Source of the DNA: Rhizobiales bacterium UBA1912
Lineage (GTDB): Bacteria > Pseudomonadota > Alphaproteobacteria > Rhizobiales > Devosiaceae
Direction of reading: 5' to 3'
Length of the DNA: 64,000 bases
Assembly: GCA_002337455.1 (NCBI GenBank)
Contig: DDGC01000002.1
Span: 62,001-126,000 of the forward strand
Shown here: positions 18,116 through 26,516 of the stretch, one piece after another
Layout of the letters: the number at the start of each line of letters is the position of its first letter
Numbering within the stretch: position 1 is the stretch's first letter
Translations under genes and position numbers: made by a program
Notes under the pieces: generated by a model
The model's input: only the letters and a program-made list of their open reading frames with translations
Told to the model about the DNA's origin: nothing
The model's database searches: none

Positions 18116-18823
18116 CTATCCTGCAACGAGCCGCTGAGGGCTGACGGGATAAACTCTGTCGCGACCCAGCAGCATCACCTCGATTCTGGCGCGGTCGAAC
18201 AGTCCTGCAAAAGCCGGCGAGAGCACATTGAGACTGCCTGTGGACGCGCCATAGGCCGGCAGAATCATCAATTGCGAATCCCATACAAAGCACGGCCGGC
18301 GCGAGGACTTTCCGTTCATTGCTACCCGTGCCGCTGGATGAAGGTGACCGGCGATCAGACCGGCAATTCCGGCCTGTGGTTCGTGGCGCAATGAGCAGCC
18401 CGAAACGGCAAGCTCGACGCAGCAGGTGCCGCCCAGCGCATGCGGTGCGGGGTCGTGGTTGCCCGCGACCCAAACCCATTCAAGCTGTTCGACCAGCTTG
18501 CCCAGTCGCTCGCGGTCATGGCGTTGGAGTGTCCTTGTGCCCTCGTCGCGGTGAAAACTGTCGCCCAGCGCAAACACGCGCCGCGCACCCGTGATCGTGA
18601 TATCGCGCTCAAGCCGCCTAAGCGTCATCGCGGTATCATAGGGCGGTAGCAATTGGCCCGACCGCGCATAGCTCGACAGCTTTTCGAGGTGCAGGTCGGC
18701 GACGAGCAGGGCTTTAGTGTCTGGCCAATAGAGCGCGCCAGAGGGCAGCGGGACGAAGGTTTCGCCCGCAAACCTGATCGTTTCCTGTACCTCGATGCCG
18801 CCGGTGGGCTGAGCCTGAGCCAA
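18116..18823 (-). CDS. pdeM: Ligase-associated DNA repair phosphoesterase PdeM
   Basis: A 235-residue calcineurin-like metallophosphoesterase. All metal-binding motifs are present: LLVADLHLEK, ALGDSFHRDEG, WVAGNHDP, HEP and AGHLHPA. PdeM belongs to the bacterial LigC-Lhr-Exo-PdeM repair group. It follows the Lhr-like helicase gene by only 3 bp, so the two form an operon. The start is a TTG immediately after the helicase stop; no other start precedes the first motif. No ligase or exonuclease of the set is nearby. Confidence 0.92.
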   Translation of the reverse strand: MAQAQPTGGIEVQETIRFAGETFVPLPSGALYWPDTKALLVADLHLEKLSSYARSGQLLPPYDTAMTLRRLERDITITGARRVFALGDSFHRDEGTRTLQRHDRERLGKLVEQLEWVWVAGNHDPAPHALGGTCCVELAVSGCSLRHEPQAGIAGLIAGHLHPAARVAMNGKSSRRPCFVWDSQLMILPAYGASTGSLNVLSPAFAGLFDRARIEVMLLGRDRVYPVSPQRLVAG

Positions 18824-18826
18824 TTG

Positions 18827-21328
18827 TTATCCCTGGTTGGTCGGAATGTCGGTGCCGATCGCCTCTGCAATCAGATCTTCGGCGGCCTCGCGCAGTACCG
18901 CTTCTCGCGCTTCCCCGAAGATCGGTTCCTTGCCGATATCGAGCAATACAGGTACCGCAAGAGGCGAGATTCGGTCCAGTCGCTTGTGCTTGATGTGCTG
19001 CTTGATCCGTCGCAACGCGAGCCCGAGACGTTCGATATCGAGCAGTCCCCGCGCCGCATCGCGCCGTGTGGCCTCGATCAGAATATGATCCGGCTCGTGC
19101 TGGTAGAGCACGTCATAGATGATGTCCGAACTCACTGTGATCTGGCGCCCCGACTTTTCTTTGCCCGGATGCCGGCGTTCGATAAGTCCGGAAATGATGG
19201 CACAATTTCGGAAGGTGCGCTTCATGAGCGCCGATTCATCGAGCCAGGCTTCCAGATCATCGCCCAGCATGTCCTCATCTAACAATTGATCGAGCGAGAG
19301 CCGGTTCGAAGCGATCAGCGCGCCAAGGTCCGAGGCGCACCAGATGGCGAGCGCGTAATCGGAAGCAACGAAACCCAGCGGCTGGGCGCGCGCCCGCTCG
19401 AGCCTCCTTGTCAGCAACATCCCCAATGTCTGGTGGGCCAGGCGTCCCTCGAACGGATAGCAGACCATGTAGTGCTTGTCGGCGCGCGGGAAGGTTTCGA
19501 CGAGGAGGCTATCGCTGTCGGGCAGGACCGACGCGTAGTTTTGCAGGTCGAGCCATTCACGCACCTGATCGGGCAAGACACGCCATGCCTCGGGGTTGGC
19601 GAGGATCTTGCGGACCTTCTCGGCGAGAAACGTCGAGAGCGGAAATTTGCCGCCCATGTAGGAGGGGATTTTCGGGTTATCGGAGAACGAGCGCGACACA
19701 TAGGCTTCAGTTTCAACGACACCTTCGAAGGCAACGATCTCTCCACCGAACATGAAGGTATCGCCGCGCACCAGTTGGTCGATGAAATATTCCTCGATCT
19801 CGCCCAACATTCTGCCGCCGCGCCCGATTGGACCCGTCGTTGCGCCCTTGCGCACTCCCCGGGCCCGAACGAGCCGGACCTTGAGCATGGGTTCTTCGAC
19901 GATGGTGCCGACGTTCAATCGATATTGCTGGGCGATCTGGGGATTGGCGATGCGCCAGAGGCCATCGGCTGTCTTACGCAGTTTTGCGAACCGCTCATAG
20001 GCCTTGAGCGCATAGCCGCCGGTCGAAACGAAATCGAGCACGCGGTGGAATTTTTCGCGCGTCAGGTCCTTGTAGGGCCAGGCCGATGTGATTTCGGCAA
20101 AGGTTTGGTCCTCATCGAGCGGGTCGGCGCAGGCGAGGCCCAGAATATGCTGGGCGAGAACGTCCAGCCCGCCGGGCAGGGGCGTTTCGCTGTCCTGCGC
20201 GCCTTCGGCCACCGATTCGAGTGCCGCTTCGCATTCTAGCACTTCGAAACGGTTGGCCGGAACGAACATTGCCTTGGACGGGTCGTCGAGCCGGTGGTTG
20301 GCGCGCCCGATCCTCTGAAGCATGCGCGAGGCACCCTTGGGCGCGCCGACCTGCACTACAAGATCGACATCGCCCCAGTCGATGCCCAGATCGAGTGTTG
20401 ACGTACAGACCACGGCGCGCAGCACGCCCGAGACCATGGCGCTCTCCACCTTGCGGCGCTGCTCGACGGAAAGCGAGCCGTGATGGAGCGCAATGGGCAG
20501 AGCCTCGTCGTTGATGGCCCACAGGTTCTGGAACAGCATCTCGGCCTGGGAGCGGGTATTGACGAACAAGAGCGTGGTCCCATGCTCTTTGATCGTTCCG
20601 TACAGGTCCGGCACGGCATAGGCAGCCGAGTGGCCGGCCCAAGGCAATATTTGCTCGCTGGCGAGGATCGAGAGCTGCGGCGGGGCGCCACCGGGCGCAT
20701 TGAGCAGCACCGCAGGGTTTGGCGCGACGGGCGCAGCGATCCAGTCGCGCAGAATTTCGGGCTGGGCAACGGTCGCCGAAAGCGCAGTAACCTTTACCTG
20801 GGGGGACAATCTGGCCAGCCGGGCGACGCCGAGGCTGAGCAGATCGCCGCGTTTTGAGGTGACCAGTGCGTGCAGTTCATCGAGCACTATGCGCCTCAAA
20901 CTACCAAACAGCCTTTTGCTGTCGGGATGGCTGAGGAGCAACGCCAGTTGTTCCGGCGTCGTCATCAGGATGTGCGGCGGATCGAAGCGTTGGCGCTGGC
21001 GTCGCGAAGCCGGGGTGTCACCGGTCCGGGTCTCGACCTTGATCTTTAACCCCATTTCGCGCACCGGATCGCCCAGATTGCGCGCCACATCGACCGCCAA
21101 CGCCTTGAGCGGGGAGATGTAGAGGGTGTGTAGCCCCTCCATGGGATTTGCGATCAGATCTTCGATCGAAGGAAGAAACCCAGCCAGAGTTTTACCCGCC
21201 CCGGTCGGGGCGATCAGCAGTACCGAGTTGCCGGCCCGCTCGGCTTCGAGCACCGCCAATTGGTGCGGGCGTGCCCGCCATCCCTTGGCAGCGAACCAGT
21301 CGGCAACGGTGGGGGAAAGCGCGGTCAC
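18827..21328 (-). CDS. Ligase-associated DEXH-box DNA helicase (Lhr-like)
   Basis: An 833-residue superfamily 2 helicase that translocates on single-stranded DNA in repair. Motifs in order: Q-like region at the N-terminus, Walker A APTGAGKTLAGF (about 40), motif II DELHAL (about 146), motif III TALSATVAQP, motif V SGVLRAVVCTSTLDLGIDWGDV and motif VI QRIGRANHRLD. The long C-terminal half is the Lhr-specific winged-helix and beta-barrel region. The length matches the ligase-associated subfamily of about 810-850 residues. It forms a two-gene operon with pdeM. Confidence 0.95.
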   Translation of the reverse strand: MTALSPTVADWFAAKGWRARPHQLAVLEAERAGNSVLLIAPTGAGKTLAGFLPSIEDLIANPMEGLHTLYISPLKALAVDVARNLGDPVREMGLKIKVETRTGDTPASRRQRQRFDPPHILMTTPEQLALLLSHPDSKRLFGSLRRIVLDELHALVTSKRGDLLSLGVARLARLSPQVKVTALSATVAQPEILRDWIAAPVAPNPAVLLNAPGGAPPQLSILASEQILPWAGHSAAYAVPDLYGTIKEHGTTLLFVNTRSQAEMLFQNLWAINDEALPIALHHGSLSVEQRRKVESAMVSGVLRAVVCTSTLDLGIDWGDVDLVVQVGAPKGASRMLQRIGRANHRLDDPSKAMFVPANRFEVLECEAALESVAEGAQDSETPLPGGLDVLAQHILGLACADPLDEDQTFAEITSAWPYKDLTREKFHRVLDFVSTGGYALKAYERFAKLRKTADGLWRIANPQIAQQYRLNVGTIVEEPMLKVRLVRARGVRKGATTGPIGRGGRMLGEIEEYFIDQLVRGDTFMFGGEIVAFEGVVETEAYVSRSFSDNPKIPSYMGGKFPLSTFLAEKVRKILANPEAWRVLPDQVREWLDLQNYASVLPDSDSLLVETFPRADKHYMVCYPFEGRLAHQTLGMLLTRRLERARAQPLGFVASDYALAIWCASDLGALIASNRLSLDQLLDEDMLGDDLEAWLDESALMKRTFRNCAIISGLIERRHPGKEKSGRQITVSSDIIYDVLYQHEPDHILIEATRRDAARGLLDIERLGLALRRIKQHIKHKRLDRISPLAVPVLLDIGKEPIFGEAREAVLREAAEDLIAEAIGTDIPTNQG

Positions 21329-21376
21329 GTTATCGGCAGCTCTTTAATTGGCCATTGTCGGCGCCTATGTGGCATC

Positions 21377-21715
21377 ATGAGCAGAATCGATGGACCCGAT
21401 GGACCGATGCCCGAGACTATGGACAACCGCGAAACAAATCAAAGACCGAGCTGGCTGGAATCGTTTCTAGGCGGGACGCCAGGACGGGTTGTCGTCCGGC
21501 TGATCCTGATGAGCCTGGTCGTGGGCTTTTTGATGTCGATCTTCGGGATCAGTCCCGACGCCATATTCCGTTCGATCCAGGGCTTCATCAACTCGATCTT
21601 CGACAACGGGTTCGAGGTCTTCCGCGACGGTTTTGCCTATATGCTGACCGGCGCCGTGATCGTCATTCCACTGTGGTTCATCGGACGGCTTATGGCTGCC
21701 GGGCGGAGGCGCTAG
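21377..21715 (+). CDS. Small membrane protein, DUF6460-like
   Basis: A product of about 112 residues with a polar N-terminus and two hydrophobic segments, VVVRLILMSLVVGFLMSIFG and FAYMLTGAVIVIPLWFIG, ending in RLMAAGRRR. The repeated ISPDAIFRSI/FINSIFDNGF region resembles small DUF6460 inner-membrane proteins of Hyphomicrobiales. Function is unknown. The start is uncertain: ATG at 21377, 21407 and 21419 are all in frame and none has a strong ribosome binding site; the conserved part begins after the last. It is divergent from the helicase gene. Confidence 0.72.
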   Translation: MSRIDGPDGPMPETMDNRETNQRPSWLESFLGGTPGRVVVRLILMSLVVGFLMSIFGISPDAIFRSIQGFINSIFDNGFEVFRDGFAYMLTGAVIVIPLWFIGRLMAAGRRR

Positions 21716-21809
21716 GCCATAGCCTGTTGAGCAGATCGGTGGCGGCAATTAGGATGGTGGCAGCGACATACGCCGCCTTTCCGATTTAAAGCCATTCAAG
21801 GTCATACCC

Positions 21810-22577
21810 ATGTCTCCCGTCATCTTCATTACCGGCGCCACGTCCGGCTTCGGCGCGGCCACCGCGCGGCTTTTTGCAAAGAACGGCTGGAAAGTCATCG
21901 CAACTGGCCGCAGGCGTGAACGGCTGGCCGAGCTCGAGGCGGAGTTCCCCGAGATCGTCCACGGGATCGAGATGGACTTGACCGACAAGGCGTCGATCAA
22001 ACGCGCCGTCTCGGCCATCCCTGAAAATTTCAAGCCGGTCACCTGCCTGTTCAACAATGGCGGGCTGGCGCTGGGCACGGGTGCCGTTCCCGATATCGAT
22101 ACCGATCAGTGGCAGACGATGATCGACACCAATATCGTTGGGCTGCTGCACACGACCCTTGAAGTGCTGCCGCTGGTCAAGCAGGTGGGCCGCGGGTCCT
22201 CGATCATCAATGTCGGCTCGATTGCCGGACGCTTTGCTTATACCGGCGGCAATGTCTATGGCGCGACGAAGGCCTTCGTGCATCAGTTTTCGATGAACTT
22301 ACGCACCGACACAATGGGCACGGGTATTCGCATCACCTCGCTTGAGCCTGGCCATGCGAAATCGGAATTTACCGCCGTACGCACGGGCGGCGATTTCGAG
22401 GCCAACGAAAAGATGTACGCCGACAACGAACCGCTGCTGCCCGAGGATATCGCCAATACCGTATGGTGGCTGGCCAATCTGCCGGCGCATGTGAACGTCA
22501 ATTCCATCGAAATCATGCCGGCCTGTCAGGTGCCCACCCGGCCGGTTCTGCTCAAAAAGAGCGACTTTGAGAACTAA
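21810..22577 (+). CDS. Short-chain dehydrogenase, YdfG-like 3-hydroxy acid dehydrogenase
   Basis: A 255-residue NAD(P)-dependent oxidoreductase. The Rossmann motif is TGATSGFGAATA (about 8-19), TGRRRER suggests NADP preference, and the catalytic set is Ser in NVGSIAGR, Tyr and Lys in YGATKAF. The substrate-side segment LEPGHAKSEFTAVR resembles YdfG, which oxidises 3-hydroxy acids such as serine or 3-hydroxypropionate and reduces malonic semialdehyde. The usual NNAG is NNGG here, a mild change. It stands upstream of a MATE gene on the same strand, 54 bp apart. Confidence 0.92.
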   Translation: MSPVIFITGATSGFGAATARLFAKNGWKVIATGRRRERLAELEAEFPEIVHGIEMDLTDKASIKRAVSAIPENFKPVTCLFNNGGLALGTGAVPDIDTDQWQTMIDTNIVGLLHTTLEVLPLVKQVGRGSSIINVGSIAGRFAYTGGNVYGATKAFVHQFSMNLRTDTMGTGIRITSLEPGHAKSEFTAVRTGGDFEANEKMYADNEPLLPEDIANTVWWLANLPAHVNVNSIEIMPACQVPTRPVLLKKSDFEN

Positions 22578-22631
22578 TCGAGGCAGAATCGGCTAGGGTA
22601 ATCGTCCCTCCTCTTCCCCGGTTTCCTTTTG

Positions 22632-23969
22632 ATGAGCATATCGGTTCACTCGTTCGAGGTTCACCATCGCGATGTGTGGGCCATAGCCGTTCCGGCCTCG
22701 GTGGCGTTTATCACCGAGCCCGTGGCGGGCATCATCGATACCGCCGTCATCGGACAACTGGGCGATGCGGGGCTGCTTGGTGGGCTTTCGCTCGGTGCGG
22801 CGGGGTTCAGCGTCATCTTTGCGCTGGCCTTCTTCCTACGCTTCGGGACGGCCGGGTTGACCGCACAGGCCATTGGCGCTCGCGATCCACTCGATGGGCT
22901 GCTGCATATGGCGCGTGCCATGGTCGCTGCGGCGGTTCTGGGTGTGCTCCTTCTGGCGCTCTCCTATCCCATCTATCTCGGCTTTGCGGCAGCGCTGGCG
23001 CCGCCACCCGACGCAGCCGGGGCCTTTGCCGATTACATGGGCGTACGCATGTGGTCAGTACCGTTCGTCCTGATCAATTTTGTGCTGCTCGGATGGTTTT
23101 ATGGCCGGGCCGATGCACGCACGGGCATGTGGCTGCAAATTCTCATCAACGTGATCAATATCGTCCTCAGCGTCTGGTTCGTTCAGGGGTTGGGCTGGGG
23201 CGTTCCGGGCGTTGCCTGGGCAACCGTTGTCGGGCAGGCCGTTGCCGCTGTCGCGGGTGGGGCCATCGCCATAAGACATTATGGCGGCATCGGACCGATC
23301 CTCGCCAATAGCACGCTTCCTGCCCTGCTCGACGCTGCGGCGATCAAGCGCATGATCGGGTTGAGCCGTGATCTCATCATCCGCTCGGCGGCGCTTATGG
23401 GCGCCTTTGCCTATTTCGCCGCGCAGGGCGCGCGCATGGGCGAGATCGAACTGGCATCCAACGCCATTCTGCTGCAGCTTTTCTCGGTCTCGGCGTTCTT
23501 TCTCGACGGGATCGCCACGGCCTCGGAACAATTGTGCGGCAAGGCAGTCGGCGCGCGCTGGCGTCCTGCTTTCGAGCGGGCTACCAAGCTCACGCTGGGC
23601 TGGGGTCTCCTGATCGCGGGGACGTTGAGTTTGTTGCTGCTCAGTTTCGGATGGTTGGCCATCGATCTGATGACCACCAATGTCGAGGTGCGCGAAATGG
23701 CCCGGGTCTTTCTGGTCATGGCGGCCCTGACCCCGCTCACCGGCATGCCCGCTTTCGTTTATGATGGGGTGATGATCGGTGCGACCCTTAACGTTACGAT
23801 GCGCAACGGGATGATCGTTTCGCTCATCGTCTATCTTGCAACCGCCATGATCCTGCAGCCGATCTTCGGCCTTTGGGGGCTGTGGATCGCCCTGCATGTC
23901 CTGTTGCTCGTGCGCGCCGGCATCTATGCGATCGCTATCGAGCGTCGGAAGGACGCGATTTTCGCCTAG
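22632..23969 (+). CDS. MATE family efflux transporter (DinF-like)
   Basis: A 445-residue inner-membrane protein with twelve hydrophobic segments in two MatE halves (about 12-220 and 235-440). The first helix reads ASVAFITEPVAGIIDTAVIG, and VGQAVAAVAGG and SAFFLDGIATASEQLCGKAVGAR are typical of the DinF branch. MATE proteins export cationic drugs or metabolites using a proton or sodium gradient. The start is the second codon of a TTG-ATG pair, matching homologues. Substrate unknown. Confidence 0.9.
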   Translation: MSISVHSFEVHHRDVWAIAVPASVAFITEPVAGIIDTAVIGQLGDAGLLGGLSLGAAGFSVIFALAFFLRFGTAGLTAQAIGARDPLDGLLHMARAMVAAAVLGVLLLALSYPIYLGFAAALAPPPDAAGAFADYMGVRMWSVPFVLINFVLLGWFYGRADARTGMWLQILINVINIVLSVWFVQGLGWGVPGVAWATVVGQAVAAVAGGAIAIRHYGGIGPILANSTLPALLDAAAIKRMIGLSRDLIIRSAALMGAFAYFAAQGARMGEIELASNAILLQLFSVSAFFLDGIATASEQLCGKAVGARWRPAFERATKLTLGWGLLIAGTLSLLLLSFGWLAIDLMTTNVEVREMARVFLVMAALTPLTGMPAFVYDGVMIGATLNVTMRNGMIVSLIVYLATAMILQPIFGLWGLWIALHVLLLVRAGIYAIAIERRKDAIFA

Positions 23970-24001
23970 GGCCCCGTTTTTTTTCGCGCGTTCGAACCGA
24001 T

Positions 24002-24038
24002 AAAGTGGTCCCAACTTTACCTGGACACGCTCTAAAGC
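24002..24038. repeat. Possible dispersed intergenic element
   Basis: AAAGTGG-TCC-CAACTTT followed by CTGGACACGCTCTAAAGCG, in the short gap between convergent MATE and pyrD. From memory, GAGCGTGTCC-plus-AAAGT-type sequences recur between genes in many Hyphomicrobiales genomes; only one copy is in this window, so this is unverified. Confidence 0.3.
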
Positions 24039-25132
24039 GTTATTCTGCCTTCGGCCCAATCCTTTACCGCCACGCCGGTGAGCCCTGAAACATTGGCGAG
24101 CCTGCGTTCAATGACGGCGTGCGAAAGCCCTGACTTGATCTCCTCGATCATTTCGAGCCCGCCATAGACCAGTGCCGAATAGAGCTGGACGACATTGGCC
24201 CCCGCCTCGAACTTGGCGATGGCGCTTTGAGCCGAGTGTATACCGCCCACCCCGATCAGCGGGAAATCCGGGCCGAGCCGCAAGCGCATCTGGGCGAGGC
24301 GCCGCGTCGCGAGATTAAACAGGGGCCTGCCCGAAAGTCCGCCGGTTTCCTCGGCATTTTCGAGACCGGCCACCGCATCGCGCGAAATTGTCGTGTTGGA
24401 AACAATCAGCCCATCAATGCCGCTTTCGAGCACTGTTCTGGCGATGGAATCCATTTCGGTTTCATCAAGGTCGGGGGCGATCTTGAGCAGTATCGATGTC
24501 TGCCGGGGCTGGGTGGCACGGGTTTCGACCAAAGCGGCCAGCAAGCGCCTGAGGGCATCCTCGGCCTGCAGGTTGCGAAGGCCGGGCGTATTGGGCGAGG
24601 AAACGTTGGCCGTGAGATAGTCGGCCAGTGGCGAGAAGGTCTTCACGCCCGCCACATAGTCTGCCACGAAGTCTTCACTGTCCTTGTTGGCGCCGATATT
24701 GACGCCCACCGTCTGGCCCGGCGTGCGGTCCTTGAGCCGCTCGAAGGCGGCCTCGTGGCCTTCATTATTGAAGCCCAGCCGGTTGACGACGCCCAGCGCG
24801 TCAGGGATGCGGAATACTCTTGGCGTGGGATTGCCCTGTTGCGGACGTGGCGTGACCGTCCCCACTTCCACGAACCCGAACCCGGCCTTGGCGAGCGGGC
24901 CGAACACTTCGGCGTTCTTGTCAAAACCCGGCGCCATACCGATGGGATTGGGAAGATCCAGTCCGCAGAACCTGGTCGCCAGATTTTCCTGAGACGGCGC
25001 ACCGGACGGCGCCAATCCGAATTTGAGAGCGTTGATGGTCGCCCTGTGCGCGGTCTCTGCGTCCATGCGCATCAGCGCGTCCTGGGCCAGCTTCTGAATT
25101 GTCGCGCTGCGCAACAAGTCCCCGATGCCCAT
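24032..25132 (-). CDS. pyrD: Dihydroorotate dehydrogenase (quinone), class 2
   Basis: Oxidises dihydroorotate to orotate with FMN and passes electrons to quinone at the inner membrane, step four of pyrimidine synthesis. The 366-residue product has the class 2 N-terminal helical extension (DALMRMDAETAHRATINALK), then PNPIGMAPGFDKNAEVFGPL, FVEVGTVTPRPQQGNPTPR, NRLGFNNEG, LTANVSSPNTPGLRNLQ with the catalytic Ser, and GVGGI near the C-terminus. Its ATG shares one base with the stop of the DUF952 gene (TGATG), so they are coupled. Confidence 0.97.
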   Translation of the reverse strand: MGIGDLLRSATIQKLAQDALMRMDAETAHRATINALKFGLAPSGAPSQENLATRFCGLDLPNPIGMAPGFDKNAEVFGPLAKAGFGFVEVGTVTPRPQQGNPTPRVFRIPDALGVVNRLGFNNEGHEAAFERLKDRTPGQTVGVNIGANKDSEDFVADYVAGVKTFSPLADYLTANVSSPNTPGLRNLQAEDALRRLLAALVETRATQPRQTSILLKIAPDLDETEMDSIARTVLESGIDGLIVSNTTISRDAVAGLENAEETGGLSGRPLFNLATRRLAQMRLRLGPDFPLIGVGGIHSAQSAIAKFEAGANVVQLYSALVYGGLEMIEEIKSGLSHAVIERRLANVSGLTGVAVKDWAEGRITL

Positions 25133-25476
25133 CACGAAACCTCCGGCAGGTCGAAACCGCCATCCGGCCGCGCATCGAGACTGCGCTCGGCGATGACTGC
25201 CGCCATTGGAAGGGGTGCATAAAGATGGGGAAAAAGCTGCCCCCCGCGTGAGGGTTCCCATATGAGATCGGTGCCGATCATATCGGGTTCGATTGTCGCC
25301 AGCACCAATCCGGTGGCCCCGCGGTAATGCTTTTCCAGCGTTTCGGCCAGTTGAGCAGCGGTCGAAAAATGGATGTAACCATCGGCGATATCGACTGGCG
25401 TACCGGTCAGTTGCCCTGATTTACGCGCATTCGCCCAATCATTGATTGAAACGATTTTATAAATCGGTTCGGCCAT
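25132..25476 (-). CDS. DUF952 family protein
   Basis: A 114-residue cytoplasmic protein with the DUF952 signature YKIVSINDW, DGYIHFSTAAQLAETLEKHY and FPHLYAPLPMAAV. The family resembles small ADP-ribosyltransferase-like folds but has no established reaction. The start at 25476 has AGGAGAA just upstream. It is translationally coupled to pyrD downstream and divergent from the S24 regulator. Confidence 0.88.
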   Translation of the reverse strand: MAEPIYKIVSINDWANARKSGQLTGTPVDIADGYIHFSTAAQLAETLEKHYRGATGLVLATIEPDMIGTDLIWEPSRGGQLFPHLYAPLPMAAVIAERSLDARPDGGFDLPEVS

Positions 25477-25568
25477 GTTTTCTCCTGTGGCGCTTGGTCT
25501 AGCTGCCGAAGGTGACCCTGCCAAGTATGGAAGCATCTTTACAAGAGAGCAGTACCGTAATAGGACTA

Positions 25569-25607
25569 GTTTCCAGATTATAGGGATATTATTCCTTTTC
25601 TGGAAAC
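25569..25607. promoter_or_regulatory. Inverted-repeat operator of the S24 regulator
   Basis: GTTTCCAGA (25569-25577) and TCTGGAAAC (25599-25607) are perfect reverse complements 21 bp apart and end 9 bp before the regulator start. TATAGGGATATTATT lies between them and could hold the -10 element. Autorepression is likely. Confidence 0.6.
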
Positions 25608-25616
25608 GATCTGTCC

Positions 25617-26249
25617 ATGTTGTCTCATCGCGCCATCTGGGAAGCTCTCGACAGCCTAGCCGACCGACACGGCCTGTCGGCGTCGGGCCTTGCCAAGCTG
25701 GCGGGACTGGATGCGACGGCGTTCAATCCGTCCAAGCGCGTCAGCAAGGATGGACGGGAGCGCTGGCCATCGACCGAATCGGTTGCCAAGGTACTCGAGG
25801 CCACCAGCGAAACCTTCGATTCCCTTCTCTCGGGCGGGCTGAACTACAACCAGAATGCTGGCAGGCGCGTCGTGCCGCTTTTGGGATTCGCCCAGGCCGG
25901 TTCGGGGGGCTATTTCGATGCGGCGGGGTTTCCCGCCGGACAGGGCTGGGATGAGGTCCGCTTTCCCGGGCTGGGAGATGGCACTGCCTATGCGCTCGAG
26001 GTAACCGGAGAATCCATGCAGCCGCTCTATCGCGATGGCGACTATATTATCGTCTCGCCTACCGAACAGTTGCGGCGTGGGGACCGGGTTGTGGCCCGTA
26101 CGCAGGATGGGGAGGTAATGGCCAAGATTTTGCATCGGCGCACCGAAAAGCAGATCGAACTTCACTCGATCAACCCCGACCATCCGCCGCGCGTCTTCAA
26201 ACCCGAAGAAATCGACTGGATCGCCCGTATTCTGTGGGCAAGCCAGTAG
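25617..26249 (+). CDS. HTH-S24 repressor (CI/LexA-like)
   Basis: A 210-residue regulator: an N-terminal helix-turn-helix (about 1-75, GLSASGLAKLAGLDATAFN) and a C-terminal S24/LexA-like domain. The catalytic Ser in VTGESMQPLYRDGDYI (about 133) and Lys in GEVMAKIL (about 170) are both present, and an Ala-Gly pair (FAQAGSGG, about 93) could be the self-cleavage site. It could respond to DNA damage like LexA or act without cleavage. No ribosome binding site is seen. Non-phage neighbours suggest a chromosomal regulator, not a prophage. Confidence 0.88.
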   Translation: MLSHRAIWEALDSLADRHGLSASGLAKLAGLDATAFNPSKRVSKDGRERWPSTESVAKVLEATSETFDSLLSGGLNYNQNAGRRVVPLLGFAQAGSGGYFDAAGFPAGQGWDEVRFPGLGDGTAYALEVTGESMQPLYRDGDYIIVSPTEQLRRGDRVVARTQDGEVMAKILHRRTEKQIELHSINPDHPPRVFKPEEIDWIARILWASQ

Positions 26250-26300
26250 CAGCGGTCAAAATTTCGACCGCCTAGGACGCCCATTTGCCAATGCCGGCGG

Positions 26301-26510
26301 TCAGTTTTCTTCGAGTTGATATTTTATCATCATCAGGGCGGCGGCGCGGCTCATGGCAATATCTCGCGGATCGGCGAGATCGGTTTCAAAGCGGGCGCAT
26401 AGATCGCGATAGGAACCCATCAGACTGGCGGCGCGCGGGTCGGTATCGAACCGCGCTTCCATGCGCGCGATGGTTGCCTGAAGGTCGGCGAGGTCGGGGG
26501 TGACCGCCAT
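26301..26510 (-). CDS. Small conserved-looking protein downstream of lysS
   Basis: A 69-residue, mostly helical protein (ADLQATIARMEARFDTDP, then SYRDLCARFETDLADPRDIA, ALMMIKYQLEEN) that I cannot assign. The start codon lies 6 bp after the lysS stop on the same strand, so it is the last gene of that operon. Codon use is like its neighbours. It has no membrane segment or signal. Confidence 0.55.
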   Translation of the reverse strand: MAVTPDLADLQATIARMEARFDTDPRAASLMGSYRDLCARFETDLADPRDIAMSRAAALMMIKYQLEEN

Positions 26511-26516
26511 GGGTCG

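Noticed and set aside
25617..26249. Prophage immunity region because of the CI-like repressor
   Set aside because: Neighbours are pyrD, DUF952 and lysS; no integrase, cro-like or structural phage gene is visible.
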